From Acidobacteriota bacterium (GTDB taxonomy: Bacteria > Acidobacteriota > Vicinamibacteria > Vicinamibacterales > SCN-69-37): a DNA stretch of 64,000 nucleotides. The DNA lies in assembly GCA_009694745.1 (NCBI GenBank), contig SHUF01000004.1:1-64000 (forward strand), read 5' to 3'. Position 1 is the first letter of the stretch. Each line of letters opens with the position of its first letter. A model generated the notes under the pieces. It was given only the letters and a program-made list of their open reading frames with translations. It was not told the origin of the DNA and made no database searches. Position numbers and translations under genes: made by a program. Below, in pieces: positions 14,274 through 22,446 of the stretch.

Positions 14274-17225
14274 CTACCTGTCGTTCCAGTTCACGATCGA
14301 GTTGAAGATCATGTTGAACTCGCCGTGGTTCTGCCACCGGTAGATCGGGTTGTTGGCAAACAGAAGCACGCGGCCTTTGCCGTTGCGCGCACCGGGCACG
14401 TCAACCGCGATGGCCTTCTGCGAGAGCACATCCGCGCCGGTCATCAGTCCGGAGATGACCGACGAGTCGCCACCGACGTAACGCGCCAGGATGTTCTCCT
14501 GGTCCGACATGCCCACGCGCAGGAACGGACCGCTGACGTACTTCACGCCGAAGTTCTTGTTGCCGTAGCCGTAGAACACTGGGTGGTCGGGCTTTGAAAT
14601 CTCAGCCTGCACGAGCGGACGCTGCGCGGTAATTCCTGCGACCTGGTCGGTGTCCACGGTCTTCGCAAAGCCGAACTCGATCGGGAACCGCACCGCATTG
14701 TGCGCGGCGATGAGCGTGCCGCCGCCTTCAAGGAACGCCGCGAACGCATCTACGCCCACCTGGCCGAAGCCGCCGGTGATGTCGGGTGATTCGCCATACA
14801 TGCCGAGGAACTTGTACTTGTCCGTTTTCATGTAGGGCACAGGCCGTGCGCTGGCGGGTTGCATCACCGACTGCCGGTTGATGCCCTGGAACGCCATGAC
14901 AATCACGTCGTAGTCGGCCTTTAGGTTGCCCTTCATCACCCGCTCTTTGTAGATGAGGTCGAAGGGGATGCCGAACTGGTCAAACGCGTGCCGGTACCAA
15001 CCCAGTTCCTGCGTGCCGCCCCACTGCGAGTAGATGGCCACACGAGGTGCGTCGGCATCGTGCGTCGCCACGGTCGGAATCGAGGCAAGCGTGGTCGCCG
15101 TCAGTCCGAACTTCTCCACCGCAGCCCGCACCGTCGCGATATCGGAGGGTGTTGACACGATGAACGAGCCGGCAGGGAAGTCCATGCCCGAGGCCGTGAA
15201 GCTGGCCTTGGCGACTTTCATGGGGACGTTGCGTACCGCATAGCGGAACGACACCATATTGTTCGAGCCGAGGTGGGCGATGGCGATGCCGGCCGTGCCT
15301 GACCCGATGATGCGGGCCGCGTGGGTGGACGTCTTGACCACCTTCGTCCCCACTTCCAGCACGTCCTTGTTGTTGATCTCGCGCACATCCACACCCATCG
15401 CCGGGCCCATCGTCCACCCCGAGTCGTCGTAGGTGGAGAGGCGCTCGTCGGGATAGTCCTGCTTCTCAAAGAGGTTCTTCGCGAGGTTCCAGTAGGGCTG
15501 TCCGGCCTTCACGAGGTACGAACCCGCCGGGAATGTCTCTTCGCCCAGTTTGAACTCTGCGGTGGCCTGGCTCACTTCGATGCCCTGGATGCCCATGATG
15601 CGGATGAGTTCGGCCACGCGCGTCATGTCGCGCTGCACGGGAATCACATACGCGTGGGGCGGATTGTCCAGACCGCGCCGGATGGAATTGCGTGTTTTCA
15701 TGTAGAAGTTCTCGACCACGAGGTTCGGGAACATCGACGTGAGCTGCAGCGCCGAGAGCACGCCCGTCTGCATGTAGTTCGTGTTGTTCCGGCGTGTGAA
15801 GTTCGCCACCGCGTCCGGCGGCACCGGCAGGCCGCGATACCACTCGCGCGGCTGGCCTCCGCCTCGTCCGGTCGGCACGCCGCCCGCGCGGCCGCCAGCC
15901 GGCGGTGCGCCTCGTCCAGCGCCCTGGCCTGCACCCACAGCTGCATCAGGCGCACCCGCGCCACGGCCACCGCCACGGCCTGCACCGCGGCCACCACCGG
16001 CACCCGCGGCGGCAGGCGGCGTCGCGCCGCCAGCGGCAGGGGCTGTTCCAGCCGCTGCCGGAGCCGCCGGCGTCGGAAGGTCACGCCCCGACTGCGTTTC
16101 GTACATCTTCATCAGGCCGTTGTGGTTGTAGGCCAACGACCCGAGGTAACCCGGCGACCAGCCGTCCATGAACGCGTGCGTGTACACGCCAGGCATGCCG
16201 TACTTGGTCATCTGCGCCATCTCGAAGTTTGAGAAGAACGGCAGTTCCGAAAAGAGGATCGGGTCCAGGTTCGGGTTTTGGGGCGGACCGCCGCTGTAGG
16301 TGTAGAGTAGCGTCAGCGACTCGTGCAGGTCGTGCATGATCGGCGGGTGGGCGGTGAAGTACCAGTCGCCCAGGCCGCGCATCTGCATCTGCGAGAGGTT
16401 AATGTCGCGGTTGTTGTCGTGGTAGACGTACTTGCCCCAGTAGGGCACGCCTGCGCCACCACCACGGCCGCCACCACCCACGGCGCCCGGCTGACCGGCC
16501 GCTGCCGCTGCGGTCTCATCCAGCCCCTTGTAGAACCAATCGAGGTTGCGGTCGCGCCCGTCGGCATCGGCCACCGGCGTCACCGAGACGATCACTTTGT
16601 TGCGAATCTCCGAGATGAGCGGCGACGTTTCAACGGCCAGGCGGTAGACCAGCTCCATCAGCATCTCGGGGGGCCCGAGTTCGCCTGAGTGCAGACCGCC
16701 CATCAGGTGGTAGTGCGGCTTGGTGGTGGCGATGAGGTTCTTGATTTGCGGTTCGCTCAGGCCGCGGGGGTCTGCCAGCTTGGCCAGGTTGTCGCGGTTG
16801 CCCTGCAGGCCCTTGATGTTGGCGTCTGAAGACACCCAGACCACCACCAGCTCCCGGCCCTCGTCCGACTTACCGATGGATTCGATCCGGACCCGGGGCG
16901 TGGCCGCGGCCAGCGCCCGGTAGTACTTGAGGATGTCTTCGTAGTAGGTGAGTTTCCCGGGGGCTCCGATGTGGTACCCCAGCACGTCCTTGGGGGTGGG
17001 GATGCCCGGCACCTTCGGGAGGTGGTCCACCAGCGGGCTGCCGTAAATGGGGTTTCCCGTCCATTCCTTGTAGAGTTTCACGAATTCTTCGTCCTGGGCC
17101 TGTTTCGGGTCCCGGGTCTCGGTCACCGATTGCTGGGCCGGGGCCGTAGCCACTGCCAGGACAAATACTGCCAGGCCGACGGTCGACATCCACCATTTTC
17201 GGTGGGAAACTCCAGCGATTCTCAT
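14274..17225 (-). CDS. M14-family zinc carboxypeptidase, large exported form
   Basis: 983 aa from ATG 17225, preceded by GAAGGAGTTACCG (strong ribosome site); the frame is open further upstream, but this site fixes the start. Signal peptide KWWMSTVGLAVFVLAVATAPA. The zinc motif HSGE (His179, Glu182) lies in GGLHSGELGPPEM, with a later catalytic-domain block DNNRDINLSQMQ. Residues about 382-458 are a Gly/Ala/Pro/Arg low-complexity linker. The C-terminal third has a glutamine-amidotransferase-like fold (GGTLIAAHNAVRFP) without an obvious catalytic Cys. Such giant M14 peptidases are common in Acidobacteriota. Substrate unknown. Confidence 0.88.
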   Translation of the reverse strand: MRIAGVSHRKWWMSTVGLAVFVLAVATAPAQQSVTETRDPKQAQDEEFVKLYKEWTGNPIYGSPLVDHLPKVPGIPTPKDVLGYHIGAPGKLTYYEDILKYYRALAAATPRVRIESIGKSDEGRELVVVWVSSDANIKGLQGNRDNLAKLADPRGLSEPQIKNLIATTKPHYHLMGGLHSGELGPPEMLMELVYRLAVETSPLISEIRNKVIVSVTPVADADGRDRNLDWFYKGLDETAAAAAGQPGAVGGGGRGGGAGVPYWGKYVYHDNNRDINLSQMQMRGLGDWYFTAHPPIMHDLHESLTLLYTYSGGPPQNPNLDPILFSELPFFSNFEMAQMTKYGMPGVYTHAFMDGWSPGYLGSLAYNHNGLMKMYETQSGRDLPTPAAPAAAGTAPAAGGATPPAAAGAGGGRGAGRGGGRGAGAPDAAVGAGQGAGRGAPPAGGRAGGVPTGRGGGQPREWYRGLPVPPDAVANFTRRNNTNYMQTGVLSALQLTSMFPNLVVENFYMKTRNSIRRGLDNPPHAYVIPVQRDMTRVAELIRIMGIQGIEVSQATAEFKLGEETFPAGSYLVKAGQPYWNLAKNLFEKQDYPDERLSTYDDSGWTMGPAMGVDVREINNKDVLEVGTKVVKTSTHAARIIGSGTAGIAIAHLGSNNMVSFRYAVRNVPMKVAKASFTASGMDFPAGSFIVSTPSDIATVRAAVEKFGLTATTLASIPTVATHDADAPRVAIYSQWGGTQELGWYRHAFDQFGIPFDLIYKERVMKGNLKADYDVIVMAFQGINRQSVMQPASARPVPYMKTDKYKFLGMYGESPDITGGFGQVGVDAFAAFLEGGGTLIAAHNAVRFPIEFGFAKTVDTDQVAGITAQRPLVQAEISKPDHPVFYGYGNKNFGVKYVSGPFLRVGMSDQENILARYVGGDSSVISGLMTGADVLSQKAIAVDVPGARNGKGRVLLFANNPIYRWQNHGEFNMIFNSIVNWNDR

Positions 17226-17279
17226 CGGTAACTCCTTCAAGGCTTGAGATTCTACAGGCCGCAACCTACAATCACGCCT

Positions 17280-18407
17280 ATGATTTCCGTCGCCGCACTC
17301 CGGATGCAGCAATTTGGCGTCCAATTCTATCAGGCTTCGCTGACCGCGAAGGACATCGACAAGCTCGTACGCTTCGAGGTCCTGAGCTACGGCGATCAGG
17401 GCGCATCGGGCGTCCGCGGAAACGCCAGGCAGTCCAAGGTCCGGTGGGACTTCCTGGAACGCCGCATCGCCTCGAGCGACAAGGCCTACCAACGCCAAAT
17501 CATCCGGAAGAAGATCGACGAGCTGGTCGGGTACTACGACCAGTGCCGCCAGGCGCGCGACCTGCCGTCCATCCCAGGCGCCGTCATCATCTCGTGCGAC
17601 GAGGCGCTCAAGTTCGACGCGATGCCGGGCGAACCGTCGCTGGGCATCCTCAAGGTGCCTGAGCGCGAAGGCATTCTGCGCGCCATCGACGGCCAGCATC
17701 GCCTGCTCGCGCTCCACGCGGGCATCGAGCACTTTGGCGACGAGTCCTTCACGGTGCCGGCCATCATCTTCGACCGTCTCCCTGAAGACCACGTCGTCCA
17801 GATGTTTGTCACGATCAACGCGAAGCACACGCGGCTCAATCCGTCGCACCTGGTTGCGCTCTCGGGACGGCAGTTGTACCGCGACGAGAATCTCGCGGCC
17901 GCGCACGATGTGGTTCGTGCACTCAGCGAGCGGGAAGATTCGCCGCTGCTTGGCGAAATCAAGCTGCTCGGTGTGGGTCACGGACGAGTGGCGCAGGCGC
18001 CGCTGGCGCAGGAACTCAAGAAGCTGTTCGGCGCTGAGGCGTTCGGCTCGGTCAAGAAGACCAATGAGTTCCGCGATGAGGCGACGCGCTTCTTTGTGAA
18101 CTACTTCAAGCAGGTCGCCGTGGTGTTTGGCGCCGCCTGGAACGGCCGGAAGTACAGCATCAAGTCGGCCTCGGCGCTCCGTGCCTTCATCCGGGTCGCG
18201 CCAGACATCGTCAGGCACCTCGACCAGCAGCACGCCGACCTCGCAGACTTCCGCGCCATCGGCCGCATCATCGCCCCCTGGGGCCGCCGCATCGGCGACC
18301 TCCGGTTCGAAACCGACGGCGCCTGGAAGCGCTCGGGTTCGACGGTGGATCAACTGGTGAAGGAACTCCGCCTCGCGCTTCAGTACCCCGAAGGTTCGAT
18401 CGGGTAA
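17280..18407 (+). CDS. DGQHR-domain protein (DndB/DpdB-like)
   Basis: 375 aa from ATG 17280 (a TTG 36 bases upstream is possible). It contains IDGQHRLLAL with DGQHR at residues 137-141 and FVTINAKHTRLNPSHL, the two hallmark blocks of the DGQHR family, whose best-known members are DndB of phosphorothioate DNA modification and DpdB of 7-deazaguanine DNA modification. No dndACDE, dpd or other defence gene is within the window, so it is a stand-alone member. It is divergent from the M14 peptidase, and its 3' end overlaps the convergent sensor kinase gene by 28 bases. Molecular role unknown; DNA-related regulation is inferred from the family. Confidence 0.78.
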   Translation: MISVAALRMQQFGVQFYQASLTAKDIDKLVRFEVLSYGDQGASGVRGNARQSKVRWDFLERRIASSDKAYQRQIIRKKIDELVGYYDQCRQARDLPSIPGAVIISCDEALKFDAMPGEPSLGILKVPEREGILRAIDGQHRLLALHAGIEHFGDESFTVPAIIFDRLPEDHVVQMFVTINAKHTRLNPSHLVALSGRQLYRDENLAAAHDVVRALSEREDSPLLGEIKLLGVGHGRVAQAPLAQELKKLFGAEAFGSVKKTNEFRDEATRFFVNYFKQVAVVFGAAWNGRKYSIKSASALRAFIRVAPDIVRHLDQQHADLADFRAIGRIIAPWGRRIGDLRFETDGAWKRSGSTVDQLVKELRLALQYPEGSIG

Positions 18408-19762
18408 GCGCTCACTTCTGCAGTCAGGCCTGAGGGCGTGTTCGCGCGGAAGCGCAGCGTCCATCCGCTTCGCGCGATCGCCTCGGCCACGATCGCCAAC
18501 CCAATGCCCTGACCATCGGGGCGCCGTGATCGTGCGTCGTCTCCACGGAACCTCCGCGTGGCTAGGTGTGGCAGTTCCTCCGGCTTCACGCCCAGGCCAT
18601 CGTCTTCAACCGCCAGCCAGGAGCCGCCTTCTGTGCCGGTGCGATCGAGCACGACCGCCACGTGGCCACCGGGTGTGTTGTAGCGGATCCCGTTGTCCAC
18701 GAGATTGCTGATGGCCTGCTCCACCAGAGTCGGATCAGCTTCGACCACCACGCCCCCTTCGGGCACTGCGAAATTCACTTCGACGCCGGCTGCGCGAGCC
18801 AGCGGAGTCAGCCGCGCGACCACGCGTTCAATCACGCCGTTCAGATCCGTGCGGACGCGTTCGATGGGGACGCCGCCTTCCAACCGGGACGCGGTCGTCA
18901 GGTTCCGCAGGCGCGACGCCATGTAGTGCGCCTCGCGGATGGCCCCGTTGACCTCGATCGCGTGGGCCGGCGGGAGCGGAGCGCCTTCGAGACTCGCCAG
19001 ATGGCTTTGCAGCACCGTCAGCGGCGTGGCGACGTCGTGCGCCGTGTTGGCCACAAACTCCCGCAGCGTGGCCTCCCTGGCTTCAACGTCAGTGAGATGC
19101 GTCCTGACCTCGATCCCGGCTTCGTTGAACGCGCGCGCCAACGCGCCCACTTCGTCCTGACCGGTGTCAGGCACCGGGACGCCGTAGTGAGATGCGGCGG
19201 ATGAGCGCACGTGCTGGGCCAGTCTGTGAATCCTGGCAATCGTGGGCCCGACAGCAAACCAGATGGCCGCGACGACGATGAGGAGAATGGAGGCGAGACC
19301 GATCAGGAGATCGCGGGACTCACCCGGGCGCGGCCGCATCCTGGCGAGGAGAATGTCGCAGGGCCCCGTGGTGTCAGAGATGCGGACGGCCACTTGCAGG
19401 CCTCGTCCCTGTTCGTGACTGAAGACACCCACGGCGCGACCTGAGCTCATGACCGCCTCTTTGAGTGCGTCCGGGAACGCAGGGCCCGGGCCCCGTCGTG
19501 CCAGTTCGTACGTGCGCGTATAAGGGATCAACTCAATAGGGCCAGGCCCAGCGCCGCGTGGTCCACCACCGCGTCCACCTCTGCCGCCGCCCTCGGTTTC
19601 ACAGCGTCCGATGATTCCGCTGCTGAGTTCCGTCGAGAGGAACCGGTCGATGGAGTCCTCCTTGTCCGCGTGCCGCCAGCGCTCGGCGACGAAGAACAGG
19701 GCCACGGTCAGCGGGACGGCCACGGCCAAGGTGGTCAGGAGCAGGCGGGTTCGCAGGCTCAT
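18380..19762 (-). CDS. Two-component sensor histidine kinase
   Basis: 460 aa from ATG 19762. Membrane segment at residues 8-26, a ~120-residue periplasmic sensor with a Gly/Arg-rich patch (about 57-75), a second segment (153-172), a HAMP linker, and HisKA with His242 in NTAHDVATPLTVL. The ATPase domain has ISNLVDNGIRYN (N box), VEDDGLGV (G1) and GQGIGLAI (G2). Asp follows the phospho-His where most kinases have Glu. It overlaps the upstream response regulator by ATGA, so the pair is one system. Signal unknown; the Pro/Gly-rich sensor gives no clue. Confidence 0.9.
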   Translation of the reverse strand: MSLRTRLLLTTLAVAVPLTVALFFVAERWRHADKEDSIDRFLSTELSSGIIGRCETEGGGRGGRGGGPRGAGPGPIELIPYTRTYELARRGPGPAFPDALKEAVMSSGRAVGVFSHEQGRGLQVAVRISDTTGPCDILLARMRPRPGESRDLLIGLASILLIVVAAIWFAVGPTIARIHRLAQHVRSSAASHYGVPVPDTGQDEVGALARAFNEAGIEVRTHLTDVEAREATLREFVANTAHDVATPLTVLQSHLASLEGAPLPPAHAIEVNGAIREAHYMASRLRNLTTASRLEGGVPIERVRTDLNGVIERVVARLTPLARAAGVEVNFAVPEGGVVVEADPTLVEQAISNLVDNGIRYNTPGGHVAVVLDRTGTEGGSWLAVEDDGLGVKPEELPHLATRRFRGDDARSRRPDGQGIGLAIVAEAIARSGWTLRFRANTPSGLTAEVSAYPIEPSGY

Positions 19763-20438
19763 GCGTGCCCATCCAGGCGGTAGCCCACGCCCCACACGGT
19801 GGCCACCAGGGATCCGGCAGGTCCCAGTTTCTTGCGGAGTCTCGAGACATGCACATCGAGCGTGCGTTCGGCGCCGTCGCGATCGGGAGCGAGCACGTGA
19901 TCCACCAGCCACGCCCGTGAGACCGCCGGGCCGGGCCGGGCCGTCGCGCCAGTGCATGCAGCAGATCGAACTCCACGCGTGTCAGCTCTATTGGGTGGCC
20001 GTCGACCGCGATCGTGCGTCCCTCGGTGTGCAGGCGAAGGCGGCCGAACTCCAGCACGCCGGTTGTGTTGGAAAGCGTGGGCCGGCGCAGCCGCGCCTTG
20101 ACGCGAGCGAGCAGTTCCTCGGGCCAGAAGGGTTTAGTCAGATAATCATCCGCCCCCAGTTCGAGCGCACGAACCTTGTCTGACGTCTCGGTACGGGCGC
20201 TGAGGATCAGCACGGGCACCTGCTCCTGGCTCCCACGCACATGTTTCAGCACGTCGAGTCCATGCCCGCCGGGCAGCATCAGGTCGAGCACGATCAGACT
20301 CAGCCCCTCGAGCGGCGCCACCATCGCGTCGTCGCCACGTGTGACCCATGTGACGTCGTAGCCCGCGGCGGTGAGGCTCTGCTTCACCTGGCCACCGAGG
20401 GTCTGGTCATCTTCCACGAGCAGGATGCGCGGGGTCAC
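19759..20438 (-). pseudogene. OmpR/PhoB-type response regulator, frameshifted in the DNA-binding domain
   Basis: From GTG 20438 (or TTG 20450) the receiver domain is intact: ILLVEDDQTLGG (acidic pair), phosphoacceptor Asp in LIVLDLMLPGG, LSARTE and LTKPF. The winged-helix part begins (GVLEFGRLRLHTEGRTIAVD, ELTRVEFDLLHALARRPG) and then shifts frame at a CCGGG tandem tract (19926-19942). In another frame the expected end follows: VSRAWLVDHVLAPDRDGAERT, LDVHVSRLRKKLG, TVWGVGYRLDG, stopping at 19759 with an ATGA overlap to the kinase. Removing one 5-base unit restores one gene. Either a real off-state or an assembly error. Confidence 0.8.
19926..19942 (-). repeat. Pentamer tract (CCGGG x3 plus CC) at the frameshift
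   Basis: Three perfect CCGGG units lie exactly where the response-regulator frame breaks. Two units would give the continuous reading RRPGPAVSRAWLVDH, so copy number sets the frame, as in contingency loci. Confidence 0.7.
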
Positions 20439-20473
20439 GGTATGTGCCAACGATAGCTGGAGGATCTTACGGG

Positions 20474-20517
20474 ATTCTGAAGGGCGTATGCTGGCGGGTT
20501 GAAGGTGCCTTCAGAAT
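20474..20517. promoter_or_regulatory. Inverted repeat in the divergent regulatory gap
   Basis: ATTCTGAAGG (20474-20483) and CCTTCAGAAT (20508-20517) are a perfect 10-base inverted repeat with a 24-base spacer; inside the right arm GAAGG-TG-CCTTC forms a smaller one. It lies between the response regulator and the YHYH lipoprotein gene, which are divergent. It could be an operator or a hairpin; no evidence decides. Confidence 0.4.
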
Positions 20518-20562
20518 TCCGCAAGGTTGCGTCCGTATCGTTCCGTGCAAGGAGATCAACCC

Positions 20563-21303
20563 ATGCGCAACCGATTGAGCTTTTCTGTACCCGCCGTGCT
20601 GCTGGCCCTGGCGTGTTCCACACCGACGACGCCTTCGGCAGCTCCCTCGTCTACAACCACAACCACCACGACCACTGGTGCTGCGCCGGCGTGGTACTCG
20701 AAGTTCTCGTCGGCCGTCACCGTGTCGATTGATGGCAGCAACGTGCTGTTGCGATCAACAGGTGTGCCTGACCACACAAGTCCGTACTGGGGTGTGGGCA
20801 ACGCGTTGTACGAGGCGCCGCACGCGGGCATGCAGTTGAACCCCAACCGCATCAGCACGCAGTCCCTGGTGTTGCGCGTGCCCTCCGCACCCACCGCGGC
20901 AACCCCATCGGACACGCCGATGGAGCCGATGGGCATTGCCGTGAATGGCGTGGCGCTGTTCAACCAGTACGCCGCGGGTCGATCGCCCCTGACAAACGAG
21001 ATTCTCTCGTTCGACAGGTTCAACGGCCATCCCCAGCAGACCGGGCAGTATCACTACCACCTCGAGCCGCTGTGGCTGACAGCTCGTGATGGAGAAGCAG
21101 CGCTCATTGGCGTGCTGCTCGATGGGTATCCCGTCTACGGCCCGCGTGAATCCGGCGGCGCGTTGCCATCAGGGCTCGACACCTGCAATGGCCACACACA
21201 CACAACCACGGACTTTCCCTCGGGCAGCTATCACTATCACGTGACGACCAGCGTGCCGTACATCTCGGGTTGTTTCGCTGGCAGACCGGGATCCATTGGG
21301 TAG
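20563..21303 (+). CDS. YHYH-domain lipoprotein
   Basis: 246 aa from ATG 20563, preceded by AAGGAG. Signal peptide with lipobox LALAC, then a Thr/Ser-rich stretch (a run of eight Thr). The YHYH domain is defined by QYHYHLEP and SYHYHVT with GVLLDGYPVYGP and NGHTHTTTDFP between; family members are secreted and often bind metals through these His clusters. It is followed on the same strand by a YwqK-like gene and SCO1. A copper or redox role is inferred only from this neighbour. The TAG stop is directly followed by a GGGGAAGTT array. Confidence 0.82.
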   Translation: MRNRLSFSVPAVLLALACSTPTTPSAAPSSTTTTTTTTGAAPAWYSKFSSAVTVSIDGSNVLLRSTGVPDHTSPYWGVGNALYEAPHAGMQLNPNRISTQSLVLRVPSAPTAATPSDTPMEPMGIAVNGVALFNQYAAGRSPLTNEILSFDRFNGHPQQTGQYHYHLEPLWLTARDGEAALIGVLLDGYPVYGPRESGGALPSGLDTCNGHTHTTTDFPSGSYHYHVTTSVPYISGCFAGRPGSIG

Positions 21304-21345
21304 TGGGGAAGTTAGGAACTGGGGAAGTTGGGAAGTGAGGAAGTG
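21304..21345 (+). repeat. Imperfect GGGAAGTT-type array
   Basis: The 42 bases between the YHYH stop and the next start consist of GGGGAAGTTAGGAACT-like units (TGGGGAAGTT, AGGAACT, GGGGAAGTT, GGGAAGT, GAGGAAGT). A related array in opposite orientation lies at 22400-22423. The last AGGAAG also serves as ribosome site for the gene at 21346. Confidence 0.65.
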
Positions 21346-21642
21346 ATGCGTTGGATGGGACTGACCGTGGTGTTGTGGACACTGGCGCTGACGTCGCCGG
21401 CGCCGGTGTCCGTTGAGCAAGTGCGCATGCGCCATGGTGAGTTCCGCGCGTGGCACGCGAATGGTCAACTGGCGGAAGTGTGGCGCTACGTGGACGGGCG
21501 TGAATCCGGCCTTCAGCAGTCGTGGACGCCCGAGGGGGTGTTGTTCCTGAACTACGAGGTGCGTGATGGCCGGCGGTATGGACTGGTGAACTCGAAACCA
21601 TGCCTGCCCGCCGGCGATGGGGATGTGAAAGAGGTGATGTGA
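21346..21642 (+). CDS. Small exported YwqK/MORN-variant protein
   Basis: 98 aa from ATG 21346. N-terminal hydrophobic signal (GLTVVLWTLALTSPAPV), then YwqK/MORN-variant units: HGEFRAWHANGQLAEVWRY, GRESGLQQSWTPEG and YEVRDGRRYGLVN, built on the repeat G--R-WY-NGQL. One Cys near the C-terminus. Function unknown; the name YwqK-family antitoxin is used for relatives but no toxin is seen here. It overlaps the SCO1 start by one base (TGATG), so the two are translationally coupled. Confidence 0.68.
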   Translation: MRWMGLTVVLWTLALTSPAPVSVEQVRMRHGEFRAWHANGQLAEVWRYVDGRESGLQQSWTPEGVLFLNYEVRDGRRYGLVNSKPCLPAGDGDVKEVM

Positions 21643-22289
21643 TGACCCGCAACGTGATGATGGCCATCGTGGCCTGTGCTTCCGTAGGCCTTGGCGCGTG
21701 TTTGCCGCACGACGCCGACCTGCCCTATTACTCCGAGCGCACGTTCTTGCCCTCCTGGTCAGTCACCGGTCACACTGTGACCGAGGGCGCACTGGCAGAC
21801 GAGCCGTTTGTGGACCAGACGGGCGCCGGGTTCACTCTGGCCTCCGTTCGTGGCCGCGTCCACGTGGCGAGTTTCATCTTCACCCGGTGCTCGGTGATCT
21901 GTCCGCCCCTGGTGTCGTCGCTGAAGAAGGTCCAGTCGGCCGTAGCTGGCACAGACGTGGTTCTCCTTTCGTACTCTGTGACACCCGATCTGGACACCGT
22001 GGATGTGCTTCGTGTGTTTGGTGAGGATCGGGGAGTTGACCCCGTACGCTGGAAGCTGCTGACCGGGAATCCGGACGGCGTCCTGCGAGCCGCCCGCGAC
22101 CTGTATTTCGCCGATGACGATGGGATGAGGGAGTCGCTGGCCGGGCCTGACGCCTTCCTGCACACCGAGAAACTTCTGCTGGTTGATGCCGACGGCCACA
22201 TCCGGGGCGTCTACAACGGCACCCAGCCGTACGAAGTGCAGAAGCTCATTCAGGACATCAGGGAGCTACTGCCGGCTATGGGGAAGTGA
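21642..22289 (+). CDS. SCO1/SenC-family copper chaperone / thioredoxin-like protein
   Basis: 215 aa. Lipoprotein-like signal (VACASVGLGACLPHD). Thioredoxin-fold protein with FIFTRCSVICPPL (the SCO CxxxC copper motif) and the third ligand His in LHTEKLLLVD, all at the usual spacing. SCO proteins deliver copper to the CuA site of cytochrome oxidase or act as thiol reductants in the periplasm. Third gene of a YHYH-YwqK-SCO1 group; no oxidase genes are in the window. The 157 bases downstream hold an array at 22400 and otherwise nothing clear. Confidence 0.88.
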   Translation: MTRNVMMAIVACASVGLGACLPHDADLPYYSERTFLPSWSVTGHTVTEGALADEPFVDQTGAGFTLASVRGRVHVASFIFTRCSVICPPLVSSLKKVQSAVAGTDVVLLSYSVTPDLDTVDVLRVFGEDRGVDPVRWKLLTGNPDGVLRAARDLYFADDDGMRESLAGPDAFLHTEKLLLVDADGHIRGVYNGTQPYEVQKLIQDIRELLPAMGK

Positions 22290-22399
22290 CGGTCGCCTAG
22301 CCTTCGGACTCGCGGCGGACCAGTGCGCTTGCGCGCAGATGCACGCCGCGCGGGCTGGGCCACTGGATTGGAGGCCTGGTGTGGGCTGCAGAGCGCAAG

Positions 22400-22423
22400 C
22401 CCCAGTTCCTCAGTTCCCCAGTG
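22400..22423 (-). repeat. GGGGAACT-type array, inverted relative to 21304-21345
   Basis: On the minus strand it reads ACTGGGGAACTGAGGAACTG followed by GGGC, three units of the same type as 21304-21345 but in opposite orientation, so the pair brackets the YwqK and SCO1 genes. Confidence 0.55.
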
Positions 22424-22446
22424 ACAAGATCTCTTAATATCCCTAC

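Noticed and set aside
17280-18407. A defence island centred on the DndB-like protein.
   Set aside because: Neighbours are a peptidase and a two-component system; no restriction, Dnd, Dpd or toxin genes were found.
17226-18464. The M14 peptidase frame stays open for another ~410 codons upstream on the minus strand.
   Set aside because: A strong ribosome site and signal peptide fix the start at 17225, and the upstream stretch is the antisense of the DGQHR gene, with no domain of its own.
21346-21642. Toxin-antitoxin pair with the YwqK-family protein as antitoxin.
   Set aside because: No toxin-like gene is next to it, and the protein has a signal peptide.
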